Source: Pseudoflavonifractor sp. AF19-9AC
Lineage (GTDB): Bacteria > Bacillota > Clostridia > Oscillospirales > Oscillospiraceae
Direction of reading: 5' to 3'
Length of the DNA stretch: 64,000 nucleotides
NCBI RefSeq assembly: GCF_003478995.1
Contig: NZ_QUGI01000001.1
Location: forward strand, 182,111-246,110
Of this stretch, positions 1-8,835 are shown in pieces. Under the pieces are notes generated by a model that worked only from the letters and a program-made list of their open reading frames with translations, was not told the DNA's origin and searched no databases. Position 1 is the stretch's first letter. Every line of letters begins with the position of its first letter. Both the position numbers and the translations under genes were made by a program.

Positions 1-1289
1 GGGATGCCGTTGTCGGTGACCGTCATGCGCCAGCAGTCGTTGTGGAACAGGTGAAACTGAATGCGGGTGGCATAGCCGTGGCGCACCGCGTTGGTGACGC
101 ACTCCACGGCGATTTCAGCGAAGGCGTCCGCCACGGCCTCGTCTTCCGGCAGCATCCCCTGGACCTCCACCGACACATCCAGGCCCTGAAAGGTCTCCTG
201 CAGCAGTGCCAGGCGGCGGGCAGGGGAGGGGGTATCGTCCTGGCGCAGGGCCGCGGGGAGGCTGCGGGCAAAGTCCGTCAGAAGGGCCATGTCCGGCTGC
301 CGTCCGTCCCGCAGGGCCCGGAGCAGCAGGCTGATGCGCTGGCCCAGCAGGTCATGGATCCTGCCCTTGCTGCGGGCAATCTCCTCTGCCTCGCAGATGG
401 CCTGGAGATGAGCGATGGTATGGCGCAGCTCCCGGCCCCGCTGTTCTAGAGACTCGTTCTGTCGGGCCAGGTGCTTGACCGTGTCCCACTGGGCAGTCAC
501 ATCGTCGGCGGTAAGCAGAATGCAGGTATGGCGTTCCATGGGAATGGGGTGGGGGGAAATGCTCCACACGGAGGCATCTGGCAGACGGAACACCTGCTGA
601 TCCCCCAGCACCTCCCGGACGCAGCCGCCGTGGAGCGCCCCCTCCTCCAAACACCGCTGGAATTCCAGGCCGCTGCGGAGGGGCTGTCCGGTCAGCTGCC
701 GGGCCAGGTCGTCCATCCGGCGGTTGCACAGCAGGATAACCCCCGTCGGGCGGAAGAACAGCAGCCCCGTGTGCAGGGTATCAATGGCCTCCTTGACGGA
801 GATCGAGGAGATCTGAGTATAGAGCTCCCGCCGACGCAGCAGGCAGATATGTGCGCTGCGTACGAGAAAATAAAAAAGAGCGGTCAGGAAAAAGAAGGGG
901 AAGACAGATCCGGTGATTGCCTCTGTCAGAGGGTGGAGCACCACCGCCGCGCCAATGACAAAAAAAGGCCAGATCAGCTCCGTCCCCACGGCGGCAGCAG
1001 TGCCCAGTACCGCGCACAGCAGAAAGACCAACTGTCGGGCATTGCCGTAAGTGCTGGGCAGCAGAAAGCCGCCGTACAGTCCATACTGCACCTGCCCCAG
1101 AAGAGCGGCGAAGAGGAACAGTGCCGCCAGGATGGCGCACTCCATACCATTTTCCACCCTGCGCGCCCAGCCGGCAGGCAGGCGTCGGATGCTGTAGGAG
1201 ACGGTCAGGGTCTGCAGCACGATGCACACCGCCGTAACCATGACCAGTAAGGTCAGAATCCATTGGGGGAAACGGTAAAATTCAGTCAC
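1..1289 (-). CDS. Sensor histidine kinase, HisKA_3/NarL type (3' end outside window)
   Basis: The frame is open from a GTG at 1289 to the left edge, about 429 codons. The first 150 residues are very hydrophobic, with about five membrane spans. A PAS-like region follows, then RIHDLLGQRISLLL, which matches the HisKA_3 dimerization/phosphoacceptor motif with its His-Asp pair. Near the edge FAEIAVECVTNAVRHG and VTDNG are the N and G1 boxes of an HATPase domain. It should autophosphorylate on the His of RIHD and pass phosphate to a LuxR-type response regulator, probably encoded to the left. The GTG lies inside the end of the upstream gene (8-bp overlap), so the two are translationally coupled. The C-terminus is not visible. 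Confidence 0.85.
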   Translation of the reverse strand, partial: MTEFYRFPQWILTLLVMVTAVCIVLQTLTVSYSIRRLPAGWARRVENGMECAILAALFLFAALLGQVQYGLYGGFLLPSTYGNARQLVFLLCAVLGTAAAVGTELIWPFFVIGAAVVLHPLTEAITGSVFPFFFLTALFYFLVRSAHICLLRRRELYTQISSISVKEAIDTLHTGLLFFRPTGVILLCNRRMDDLARQLTGQPLRSGLEFQRCLEEGALHGGCVREVLGDQQVFRLPDASVWSISPHPIPMERHTCILLTADDVTAQWDTVKHLARQNESLEQRGRELRHTIAHLQAICEAEEIARSKGRIHDLLGQRISLLLRALRDGRQPDMALLTDFARSLPAALRQDDTPSPARRLALLQETFQGLDVSVEVQGMLPEDEAVADAFAEIAVECVTNAVRHGYATRIQFHLFHNDCWRMTVTDNGI

Positions 1290-3702
1290 TGGATTCACCC
1301 CCAAAAGGCAACGTCAGGCAGATTCCGAAAGCATCGTCCAGATCTTTGCAGACGATCTGCCCGCCCAGGGCGGAGACCGCCGCCGTCAGCTCCCGGGAGA
1401 ACTGCCACCGTCCGGGATTGCCGCCGGGGAGAAAGCGGAAGGCCAGCTGGCTGCCCTCTTTCTCCAGATAGCCCATGAGAGGAGAGGCCTCCTCCCGCAG
1501 GGCCCAGGATATGGTCTCAAAGGCAAAATCGTAACACAGCGCCGCGCTGCGGATTTTCAGGGCACCGATCTGCCCACAGCGGAGCAGGGTTTTCAGTCCC
1601 CCGTAGCGGGCCAGCTCCGCCAGCTCATCCAGATACATGCCCAGCTCATCGCCGGGGAGCGGTTCCCCCTGACGGGCCAGGAAAAACAGGTTGCATCGGC
1701 GCTTGATGTGACACAGGCACAGGGTGATATATGCAGTCAAATTCCCGGGGCGTGCCTCTTCCGGCAGGGCTTCAATGAGATGGGAAAGCGACGCGATACG
1801 GCGTTCCATGTCCCGGTCCAGCTGCTCGAACAGGGCTCGGTTGGCCTCTGCGGCAAGCAGACGCTTTTTTACCTCGCCCTCCTCCCGAAGCAGGGCGTTG
1901 GCGGCTTCCAGACGGGTCTGCATATCCTGACTCTCTTTTTGCAATCGGTTGAGTTGGGACAGGTCTTCCTGCCACACCGCCATACCGCTGCGGACGGGGA
2001 CGGCGTGAAATTGAGTATCCCTGTCTCGCAGCAGAGGCTGCTGCATGTCTGTGCGCAGCCTCTGCCAGACGGAACGAGAAACGGGACGGGCACCGGGGGA
2101 GGAGAGAACGGTGCGACCGTCCGCATCCAGAAGTGTCAAATTGATGGGGGCGGATGCAAACAGGCGTTGATACTGCGTGTTCACCGGGATCAGCCCCCCA
2201 TGGAGCACCGCTTCAAAAAACAAGACGGACAGGATACAGATGTTGACGGTGAGGTCGCTCTCCCACGCCAGCGGCACCCGCTTGATATATGCGGCAAGGT
2301 AGGCCAGCAAGCCGGTGCAGAACAGCAGCGGGAGGAAGCGGCCTCTCGGGGAGGGGCTTTGGCATCCCTGGCGGAGCAGCCTCCAGAGGGCGGACGCCAG
2401 GAACAGGAGGGAGAACACCATCACGATCCAATAGCCCGGGCCGTAACAGTAGTCGGAAGCCCAACTGCCGCCCGGTGTGAAGCGGAAGACCAACTGATGG
2501 AGGTCATTGGTCATCACCAGCAGCACCGAGAGGACATAGACCACAAAGGGCGGCCACAGAGGACGAAGCAGCCGTTTTTCCCCCTCTGTCCGGTCCAGGA
2601 TCTCCGTCAGATACAGCAGCGCCACCGGCAGGGCCAGCTGAAAGAGATAGTAGCCGTACCAGCACACTCGGCACAGTGCCCCTTCCTGCGGCAGCTGGTA
2701 CTTGAACAGGCGAAGCAGCAGCCAGCCCACCATCAGCCAGCTCAGTACATTGACCACGCGGCGGATGTCGTGACGCACCATTCGATGGGATACCGTTCCC
2801 TTCCACAACAGTATGGCTGCGGTAATCAGCAGGGCGGCCAGGATATGCTCCCGCATGTCCGCCGTGGTGTAGAGCCGGGTGTGAAACACCTGCCGGCGCA
2901 GATCCCGGCTGCTGTCCCCGGTGAGGATCAGAAACCGGTCATAGTCCTCCTCACTCAGGGTTCGGGCCGAGCGGTAATCGGAGGGAAAGCCGGACGGCTT
3001 CTCTCCATCCTCCAGTGGCAGGCCCGCAGCAAGAAGGGCTTCATCCAGCCCCGGATCCAGAGTCAGCGGAACATCGGATAATAGGCCCATGCGGTAGGAC
3101 AGCGTGCCTTCCACCGGTACAATGATCTCGTAAGTTCCACCGTCTCGATTCCACGCCGCAGCCTCATAGTCCAGACAGATCAGAACGGGTGCGTCCGAGC
3201 CGTCCAGCTCAAAGCCGCCGCTCTGACAGAGGTGTTCCAGGAAGTCCAGCGCATCCCGCTTGGACGGCTTCTCCGGGTCCAGCCCGTAGGACAGGGCGCC
3301 CATGGCCAGCATATTGCGGACCACAGAAAAGCTGCTCATGCCCACGGGGACACCGATCTCCCGAAGGCTGTTCCAGCCGGTGATGACCGCATCTGTCCGG
3401 GTGCGGTCCACTGCCAGGACTACCGTGGCCAATACATGGGGATACCAATACCGGCCAACCCCTCGGGCCATGGCCGGGATGGCCTGCACATCAAAGCAAG
3501 TCACGGCGCTGCCTTGGGATACCTCCGCATAGAGGGTATCCTCCCCGTCCCGGAGTGCATATCCAGGGAGAAAGGGCAGCAGTGCTGCGCTGTATGCTCC
3601 GGAACCCTCTGCCGCAGAGATCAAATGCTCTCCGGAGGTTGCCGCGCTGCATCCGGTGAGCAGCAGGCACAGAAGGAGGAGCAGGGACCATCGTCGTTTC
3701 AT
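1282..3702 (-). CDS. Multidomain lipoprotein/7TM sensor with degenerate kinase core
   Basis: About 806 residues from ATG 3702, preceded by GGGGAG. The N-terminus is a lipoprotein signal (LLLLCLLLTGC), followed by about 270 extracytoplasmic residues, possibly ligand-binding. Next come some seven or eight membrane spans, a PAS-like segment, a coiled coil, and a C-terminal region shaped like a dimerization plus HATPase unit. I find no convincing phosphoacceptor H-box, and the N and G boxes are weak, so this may be a pseudokinase or a diverged kinase. It starts in an ATGA overlap with the zinc-ribbon gene and ends inside the start of the true kinase. The three genes form one coupled operon, which suggests a co-sensor for the downstream kinase. 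Confidence 0.7.
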   Translation of the reverse strand: MKRRWSLLLLLCLLLTGCSAATSGEHLISAAEGSGAYSAALLPFLPGYALRDGEDTLYAEVSQGSAVTCFDVQAIPAMARGVGRYWYPHVLATVVLAVDRTRTDAVITGWNSLREIGVPVGMSSFSVVRNMLAMGALSYGLDPEKPSKRDALDFLEHLCQSGGFELDGSDAPVLICLDYEAAAWNRDGGTYEIIVPVEGTLSYRMGLLSDVPLTLDPGLDEALLAAGLPLEDGEKPSGFPSDYRSARTLSEEDYDRFLILTGDSSRDLRRQVFHTRLYTTADMREHILAALLITAAILLWKGTVSHRMVRHDIRRVVNVLSWLMVGWLLLRLFKYQLPQEGALCRVCWYGYYLFQLALPVALLYLTEILDRTEGEKRLLRPLWPPFVVYVLSVLLVMTNDLHQLVFRFTPGGSWASDYCYGPGYWIVMVFSLLFLASALWRLLRQGCQSPSPRGRFLPLLFCTGLLAYLAAYIKRVPLAWESDLTVNICILSVLFFEAVLHGGLIPVNTQYQRLFASAPINLTLLDADGRTVLSSPGARPVSRSVWQRLRTDMQQPLLRDRDTQFHAVPVRSGMAVWQEDLSQLNRLQKESQDMQTRLEAANALLREEGEVKKRLLAAEANRALFEQLDRDMERRIASLSHLIEALPEEARPGNLTAYITLCLCHIKRRCNLFFLARQGEPLPGDELGMYLDELAELARYGGLKTLLRCGQIGALKIRSAALCYDFAFETISWALREEASPLMGYLEKEGSQLAFRFLPGGNPGRWQFSRELTAAVSALGGQIVCKDLDDAFGICLTLPFGGESSD

Positions 3703-4052
3703 GTCGCCACCGGCTCCCCGGGCTCCTTCATGCGAGCGGCACACTCCCGGCACAGATCCATCTCATCGCAGATGAGAAAGCAGGCGTCGCAGACCAGCCG
3801 CCGACAGACGGGGCACTGGCTGAATCGCTCTCTAGCCTCCTGACCGGCAGCCAGCTTGGCCCGCTCCTTCTCCCGCTGGTAGATGGCGTCATAAAGCTCC
3901 TTCTTTTCCTGGTGCTGGGCCGCCTGCGCCGCTTTGGAAAAAGGGATGCTGCTGCTGTACCAGTATTCGCCGCACACCTCACAGCGAACGGAAAAACAGA
4001 AATATTGGGACGTGGAACAGTCCTCCAGATGGCTGGATAACAAACTCGTCAT
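3699..4052 (-). CDS. Small zinc-ribbon protein
   Basis: 117 residues from ATG 4052, with a good GGGAGG site 9 bases upstream. Longer starts are possible but have no ribosome site. Cys pairs are CEVC near residue 28 and CPVC, CDAC and CREC in the C-terminal half, so two zinc-binding units are likely. A charged helical segment rich in Glu, Lys and Arg separates them. I do not recognise the family. It is the first gene of the sensor operon and overlaps the next gene by ATGA, so a role with the kinases (adaptor or regulator) is a guess from position only. Confidence 0.6.
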   Translation of the reverse strand: MTSLLSSHLEDCSTSQYFCFSVRCEVCGEYWYSSSIPFSKAAQAAQHQEKKELYDAIYQREKERAKLAAGQEARERFSQCPVCRRLVCDACFLICDEMDLCRECAARMKEPGEPVAT

Positions 4053-4070
4053 GGAGCGCGCCTCCCTTCT

Positions 4071-4090
4071 GCTCCTGTTATAACAGGAGC
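4071..4090. promoter_or_regulatory. Perfect 20-bp palindrome upstream of the sensor operon
   Basis: Arms GCTCCTGTTA and TAACAGGAGC are exact reverse complements with no spacer, 19 bases before the start of the zinc-ribbon gene. It could be an operator for the operon's own response regulator or a short 5' hairpin. I cannot tell which. Confidence 0.5.
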
Positions 4091-4163
4091 AGGGGGCGTG
4101 CGTATATGGTCCGGCGGACACTTTTTTTCGCTTTTTGCAAAAGGTATCCATTGGATAATAGAG

Positions 4164-4201
4164 AAAGCGCACAAAACCAAGGAACTGGTTTTGTGCGCTT
4201 T
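4164..4201 (-). terminator. Hairpin terminator after the TM-LuxR gene
   Basis: A perfect 16-bp stem (4164-4179 with 4186-4201) and 6-base loop lie 20 bases after the stop at 4222. On the minus strand the stem ends in CTTT followed by a T-richer stretch. The long stem and position support termination. Confidence 0.75.
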
Positions 4202-4221
4202 GTTGTGTTGTGGATGGAATA

Positions 4222-5814
4222 TCAGAACAGCTCCTGGAGCCGTCCGCACCGGCGGAGCAGATCGATGTAGAGCATCAGTTCGTCCCGGGAGGCGACCCCC
4301 AGCTTTTCGTAGATACTGCGGTTGTGTTTTCGGACCGTGCTCATGCTGATAAACGCCAGATCCGGGATGTCTGCGATCTCGTGTCCATCGATGTAGTAGC
4401 GGAGGATGTTCCGCTCGGCCTCTGTTAAAAGGTTCTTCCGCTGCACAAACTGGTCGAAGAGCTCTGCGATGTTGGGCGGAAGCTCCCCCTGCTCCAGACG
4501 CTGGTTTCGGGCCCGGGCATTCAGAAATTCCGCCAGTTCATCCACCTCCGAGATCCCGGAGGACAGCCCCTGCTCTGGCAGCTCCTCCTGCTGGAAACGT
4601 TTCAGGCTGTCGATGATGGGCCGGACAAATCTCCGTGCCAGGAAGAAGGAGAGGGCCAGCAGCACTACCAGCAGCCCCAGGGCGGCGATGACCCATGTTC
4701 TTTGTAACTCGGCGGTATATGCTGCATAGCTGTCCTGGGGAATCATGATTGCGGCTGCCCAGACGGTATCCGCTGGTTCTCCCTTGGAAATGGGGATAGT
4801 CTGATGCAGGCCGATATACCGATCGGTACCCGCATCGTATTCGTTATAGTATCGCCCCTGATGGATGGTGAGCGTTTCCTGTCCGTCCAGATAGGTACCG
4901 TTGACGCTGCCCACCAATCCATCCGATAGCAGGAGACGGCTGTCCTGAATAGGGGCCAACACGGTAACGGCAGAACCGAATTGCCCCTCCACTGCAGGAT
5001 AAGATAGTTGGAAGTACAGCGCACTGAGTTCCACACCGCAGACACCGTACACGGTTCCGTCGTTGCCCACAATGGGGACACACAGCAGCATGGCGGATTC
5101 CCAGGTGCCTTTCAGATCGATACGACGGGACCAGAAATAGCGCTGCGCGGGCCGATCCAGCGGAGAGCTCATTAACTCCTGACAGCCAGGGATCTGATCG
5201 GTGTCAAATTCCAGATTCCATCGGTTGTGCAGTTCCAGATCCTTTTGCCGGGCAATGTCCGGGATACCGCGGAAGTAGACCACGGTAGGAGTTACCGGGC
5301 TGCTGGCGCTGAGGTTGGAGTAGCGCAGATGGAGCCCGCTTCTGGAGTGGTCAGACACCGGCAGGGTGGTGTTGGCCGTGGCGTCCAAAATCACATAAGC
5401 TCCATTGCAGTTGGCGGTCTGGAGGGTGGCATTGACCAGCGGGTACATGATCTGCTGAAGCTTCAGAAGCTGCTCCGGATCATCATTGACCTCCTGCAGC
5501 GAGATGCCTTCCTGTACCAGAGTCCCTTCAATCTCGCGGCTGAGTTCTTTGGAGAGATTCAAGCTCTGGGCGGTCAGACGATCCAAGTGGCTGGCCAGGT
5601 TATCCTGTGTATTCTGCAGATGGAGCTCCATCACTTCATGGAGTTGCTCATCGCTCTGGGAAAAGGCACCGGCAATGGACAAAAGGAGGATCACCGCCGC
5701 AAAAACTACCAGAATCATGGACACCCAGTAGAGCATCAATTTCCTCTGCATGCCTACGCTCTGCTTTTTGGCAAAGGCATTCAGGGCCCTGAGTTCTTTC
5801 AGCTTGTTCTGCAC
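4222..5814 (-). CDS. Membrane-anchored one-component regulator: extracellular sensor plus LuxR HTH
   Basis: 530 residues from GTG 5814, which has a GAGAGGGGG site 6 bases upstream. Longer frames overlap the previous gene and read as nonsense. TM1 lies at about residues 27-50, a roughly 320-residue extracytoplasmic region follows with a double-Cache-like look (not proven), TM2 is at 373-393, then a HAMP-like linker. A LuxR/GerE HTH occupies about 463-520 (LTEAERNILRYY, then STVRKHNRSIYEKLGV). There is no kinase or receiver domain, so signal and DNA binding sit in one membrane protein. It lies 22 bases after the solute-binding protein gene, as one operon. The binding protein may present ligand to the Cache-like domain. 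It probably binds the inverted repeat at 7322-7340 (inference). Confidence 0.8.
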   Translation of the reverse strand: MQNKLKELRALNAFAKKQSVGMQRKLMLYWVSMILVVFAAVILLLSIAGAFSQSDEQLHEVMELHLQNTQDNLASHLDRLTAQSLNLSKELSREIEGTLVQEGISLQEVNDDPEQLLKLQQIMYPLVNATLQTANCNGAYVILDATANTTLPVSDHSRSGLHLRYSNLSASSPVTPTVVYFRGIPDIARQKDLELHNRWNLEFDTDQIPGCQELMSSPLDRPAQRYFWSRRIDLKGTWESAMLLCVPIVGNDGTVYGVCGVELSALYFQLSYPAVEGQFGSAVTVLAPIQDSRLLLSDGLVGSVNGTYLDGQETLTIHQGRYYNEYDAGTDRYIGLHQTIPISKGEPADTVWAAAIMIPQDSYAAYTAELQRTWVIAALGLLVVLLALSFFLARRFVRPIIDSLKRFQQEELPEQGLSSGISEVDELAEFLNARARNQRLEQGELPPNIAELFDQFVQRKNLLTEAERNILRYYIDGHEIADIPDLAFISMSTVRKHNRSIYEKLGVASRDELMLYIDLLRRCGRLQELF

Positions 5815-5836
5815 GGCGTTTCCCCCTCTCTTTGTA

Positions 5837-7201
5837 TTATCGCTCCATGATTTCCCGGAAGGTTTGGAGCCGCTCTGCGCTGATTTGCTCCAGTCCAGCT
5901 TCTCCGGCCTCCAGATAATCCTGACGGCCCAGGGCGAGCTGCGCTCGGACATGGTCTTCCAGCGCCGTTTCCAGGCTGAGATAGGTCTCCAGCTGCGGAG
6001 GTACATAGAACTTATAATTTTCCTGGGTGTCCAGATACGCCTGATAGAGGGAGGCATATTTGGGACTCTCCAGTCCTTCAATGGCGTTCGGAAGCTCGTT
6101 TTCAAATGCGGTCTGGGTCACCGGCATGTAGCCCGTCCGGGTCACGAACTCCACATTGTGTTCCGGTTCGGTCAGCCATTTGAGGAAGGTCACCGCGGCC
6201 CTCTCCCGCTCCGGGGTGGAGCGCACGGTGCAGAAGCCCGCCCCGCGCTGCATGACCAGTTTCTCTCCATCCTCAAACACAGGGCAGGGGCGGGAGATGA
6301 TGGTGATGTCCTCGGAAGTATTATCCGGGTAGGTCACTATATCGCTGTAATAGAGAATACTGGCAGAGGAGGCCACGCTGACAATGCTGTCTCCGGTGCG
6401 GAGCGATGCGGTGGCGTAACCGCCCTGGAGCCAGACACCCCCCTGAATGGCAGCCCGGGCCAGCGGTTCCCATGCCGTCTGAAATGCGGGACCGAAGGTC
6501 AGTTTGTCGCCCTGAAAAAAGGCTTCGCCCAGAGATTCTGCCCCCACCTGAAAGTAGTTGAAGTAGTAGTCATGGACGAACATGGATTTGGCATCGCCGG
6601 GAATATCCGGCGTCTGAGAGTCGGTCCATTCCGCATAGATCTCCGCGGCCTTGAAAAGTCCCTCCCAGGTATCCAGATCCTCCAGCGTCACACCGGTCGC
6701 CTGGGAGAAGCGGTCAAAGATGGTTTTGTTGATGAACATAATCTCCGTGGATTTTGCCACAGGAAGGATGACCAGGCGGTTATCCACGGTTCCCTCTTCC
6801 ACAAAGGCCGGAAGAAACGCGGACAGTTCTTCCTCGCTGAAGTAGTCCCGGTAGTCCACCAGAATGCTGTCATCGGGCAGTGCCATCACGGTCTTTGGGT
6901 AGGAGATGAAAAGATCCGGCAGCTCCGAAGCCCCTGGCTCCCCATTGGCAGATGACAGCACTAGTTCGTGAATCGTATTGGTATTGGACACAGAAGTGAC
7001 CTGCACATTGATCTGCTGCTCTTTTCCCACCGTCTGGTTGAACTGGTCGATCAAATCGTTGAGCGGGGAATCCGCCTGCCCGCCATAGACATGCCAGACT
7101 GTAATGGTGGTTGGCGTTTCTTCCTTTTTCGTTGCAGAGGAACAGCCGGCGCAAAACAGCAGCACGACAGCCAGCAAGAAAATAAGCGTTCTATGCTTCA
7201 T
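5837..7201 (-). CDS. Extracellular solute-binding lipoprotein, family 1, orphan
   Basis: 454 residues with a lipoprotein signal (LLFCAGCSS, Cys about residue 20) and the start of a family 1 binding protein (TITVWHVYGG). Later segments such as LPDLFISYP, MFINKTIFDRFS and GAGFCTVRSTPERERAAVTFLKWL are typical of the sugar/polyol class. It should bind a solute outside the membrane. No permease or ATPase gene is adjacent; the only partner is the membrane LuxR-type regulator downstream. That suggests a sensing role rather than, or besides, uptake. The ligand is unknown. Its promoter carries the inverted-repeat box at 7322-7340. Confidence 0.85.
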   Translation of the reverse strand: MKHRTLIFLLAVVLLFCAGCSSATKKEETPTTITVWHVYGGQADSPLNDLIDQFNQTVGKEQQINVQVTSVSNTNTIHELVLSSANGEPGASELPDLFISYPKTVMALPDDSILVDYRDYFSEEELSAFLPAFVEEGTVDNRLVILPVAKSTEIMFINKTIFDRFSQATGVTLEDLDTWEGLFKAAEIYAEWTDSQTPDIPGDAKSMFVHDYYFNYFQVGAESLGEAFFQGDKLTFGPAFQTAWEPLARAAIQGGVWLQGGYATASLRTGDSIVSVASSASILYYSDIVTYPDNTSEDITIISRPCPVFEDGEKLVMQRGAGFCTVRSTPERERAAVTFLKWLTEPEHNVEFVTRTGYMPVTQTAFENELPNAIEGLESPKYASLYQAYLDTQENYKFYVPPQLETYLSLETALEDHVRAQLALGRQDYLEAGEAGLEQISAERLQTFREIMER

Positions 7202-7294
7202 AGATCCGTCCCCCTTGTATTTTTTCCATCTTATAAGGGATCAAGGGTTGCTGAGAGCTTCTAGTTTAGAACAGATGAAATTGTAGTATTTTTA

Positions 7295-7340
7295 AGTATA
7301 ACACAGATTGCGTTTTCCTTCACTACCCGCAGCGGGTAGT
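7295..7340 (-). promoter_or_regulatory. Promoter with LuxR-type operator for the binding-protein/regulator operon
   Basis: On the minus strand the box ACTACCCGC-T-GCGGGTAGT (7322-7340) is a perfect 9-bp inverted repeat about one central base. A -10 hexamer TATACT sits at 7295-7300, with 22 bases between it and the CTACCCGC/GCGGGTAG core. No -35 hexamer is recognisable where one is expected; the box overlaps that place. This is the arrangement of an activator-dependent promoter. The same box and spacing recur at 25.1 kb. Confidence 0.75.
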
Positions 7341-7427
7341 TTTATATTCAGCTGGTTTTCCCCCCGCGCGGTACCCATTCGCTGCCACATATAGGCCTCT
7401 TATTCGATTTTCATAGGAGTGTCCTGT

Positions 7428-7604
7428 TTATTTTGACAACTCCAGGAACGCCTCCCGGCATGTTTCCAAAATCTTGGCGGCAGTCAAATCGATCTTCTCA
7501 TCATCGGTCAGTTCGCGCGTGCCACCTTGGAACTCCTGGGAAGGGGAAGATCCACTCCCCAAATGCTGGTCACCATGTGGTCTGGGATTGACTTTGCCCA
7601 ACAT
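7428..7604 (-). CDS. Small hypothetical protein (58 aa)
   Basis: ATG at 7604 has GAGG 8 bases upstream, and the frame runs to TAA at 7428-7430. The C-terminal half, ELTDDEKIDLTAAKILE and onward, reads as a real amphipathic helix, while the N-terminus is Gly/Ser/Pro-rich. I do not recognise it. It may be the remnant of a longer gene, because it stands alone between two regulatory regions at the border of the accessory DNA. Confidence 0.45.
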   Translation of the reverse strand: MLGKVNPRPHGDQHLGSGSSPSQEFQGGTRELTDDEKIDLTAAKILETCREAFLELSK

Positions 7605-7687
7605 CTTACTTGCCTCATTTTCAGCTCAAACTGATCTGCTTTTATTTTGCCAGATGATAGCCCAAAGTACAAGGGAATCCTATCACA

Positions 7688-8053
7688 GTGAACACGATCT
7701 ACATTGCGTTTGCGGTGCTTGCAGTCGCTTTGATTATTCACTTTGTCCTCAGTCCGCTCAGTCCTGTCTCCCGAGTCAAAGACATGGAGTTTGATATCAC
7801 ACCGGGATATACTGTGGAGCAAGTGATCAATCACAGCCTGACCAACCCTGAGTGGTCCAGTGAGTCGGGAGATGATTGTACCTATGTGTATGTTTATGGA
7901 GATTTGGGCGGTGAACTGGTGGGCTTTGAATTTACCCTAACGTCCCATGGCGATTACGATTATGTTTCCCTCTCGGATGTGACAATGAACGGAACATGGA
8001 TGGGAGAAGAGATGGCAGTATTTACCTATATGAGCCTTTGCGGAGACATGTGA
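7688..8053 (+). CDS. Small membrane-anchored hypothetical protein
   Basis: 121 residues from a GTG start, with a weak AAGGGA upstream. One membrane span lies at residues 3-23. The rest is an acidic, beta-rich exported domain with several Tyr-Val repeats (YVYVYGDLGGELVGFEF). No family is recognised. It is a single gene between the small minus-strand gene and a terminator at 8103, and marks the left border of the accessory region. Confidence 0.6.
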   Translation: MNTIYIAFAVLAVALIIHFVLSPLSPVSRVKDMEFDITPGYTVEQVINHSLTNPEWSSESGDDCTYVYVYGDLGGELVGFEFTLTSHGDYDYVSLSDVTMNGTWMGEEMAVFTYMSLCGDM

Positions 8054-8102
8054 GCTGTCATTCCGGTTTCTGCGGATGTACAAATATAAACTATAACAGG
8101 GA

Positions 8103-8140
8103 AGCCCGTCGGGAGAATTCTTCCGGCGGGCTATCTTTTT
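8103..8140 (+). terminator. Rho-independent terminator
   Basis: A 12-bp stem (8103-8114 with 8121-8132, some G-U pairs) is followed by ATCTTTTT, 50 bases after the membrane-protein stop. Confidence 0.75.
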
Positions 8141-8155
8141 GTCAGGAGGAGCAAC

Positions 8156-8506
8156 ATGAACGTATTAATTGTACAACCGGGCAGCCCCCCAGCTGCAAAG
8201 GAAATCGGAGAAGGTTTGTCTGCCATGCAGGCTGTGGTAGGTGGCCCCATTCAGGCAGTCTACCCTTTTAAGGAGCCAGTGGCCCTCATCTGCCATGAGG
8301 AAGGAAAACTTTTAGGTTTACCTCTCAACCGCTGCCTCCGCATGGAGGACACTGGAGAGATCTACGACATCATTGCGGGCACTTTTCTGCTCTGCTCCGC
8401 CCCGCCGGACCGTGACCGGTTTGAAAGCCTTACCCCGGAGCAGATCACGCACTATGCCCAGCGGTTTCAACATCCGGAATATTTTCCGGCGGTGCGCCAT
8501 GATTGA
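8156..8506 (+). CDS. DUF3846 domain protein
   Basis: 116 residues with a GGAGGAG ribosome site. The central stretch VVGGPIQAVYPF, ALICHEEGKLLGLPLNR and IIAGTFLLCS carries the recognisable DUF3846 signature, common on clostridial conjugative elements and phages. Its biochemical role is unknown. It starts the left accessory operon and its last 8 bases overlap the next gene. Confidence 0.85.
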   Translation: MNVLIVQPGSPPAAKEIGEGLSAMQAVVGGPIQAVYPFKEPVALICHEEGKLLGLPLNRCLRMEDTGEIYDIIAGTFLLCSAPPDRDRFESLTPEQITHYAQRFQHPEYFPAVRHD

Positions 8507-8765
8507 ACGCCTCATGCAGGAAGACCCCCGCTATGGTGAGCCAGAGTACAGCCAAAGGAGCGCCGAAATTGTCCGGGCTACTCGTGCGCTGTGTGAAACT
8601 CTGGATGCAGAGGAAAAGCAACATCTGACCCGATTGGAAAATGCCTATCAGCTGCGGGAGGCCGCTGCAATTCGTTCGGCATTTCAGGAGGGCTTCTGCG
8701 TTGCCGTCCAGCTGGCGCTGGACGTGCTGGAGCACAGCCGCCAGAACGAAGGCATTTGTCATTGA
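8499..8765 (+). CDS. DUF6809-like small helical protein
   Basis: 88 residues from the ATG that overlaps the DUF3846 stop. The pattern, with an N-terminal LMQEDPRYG, an acidic middle helix, then REAAAIRSAFQEGFCVAVQLALDVL near the end, resembles the DUF6809-type proteins of clostridial mobile elements. A related protein is encoded at 20535-20828. Function is unknown; the family name is from memory of the pattern. Confidence 0.6.
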   Translation: MIERLMQEDPRYGEPEYSQRSAEIVRATRALCETLDAEEKQHLTRLENAYQLREAAAIRSAFQEGFCVAVQLALDVLEHSRQNEGICH

Positions 8766-8835
8766 GTCAATTCCATACAGAACATTCAGCTCCGGAGATG
8801 GCCTTCGGTGCTATTTTACTGCCACAAGGAGATCT

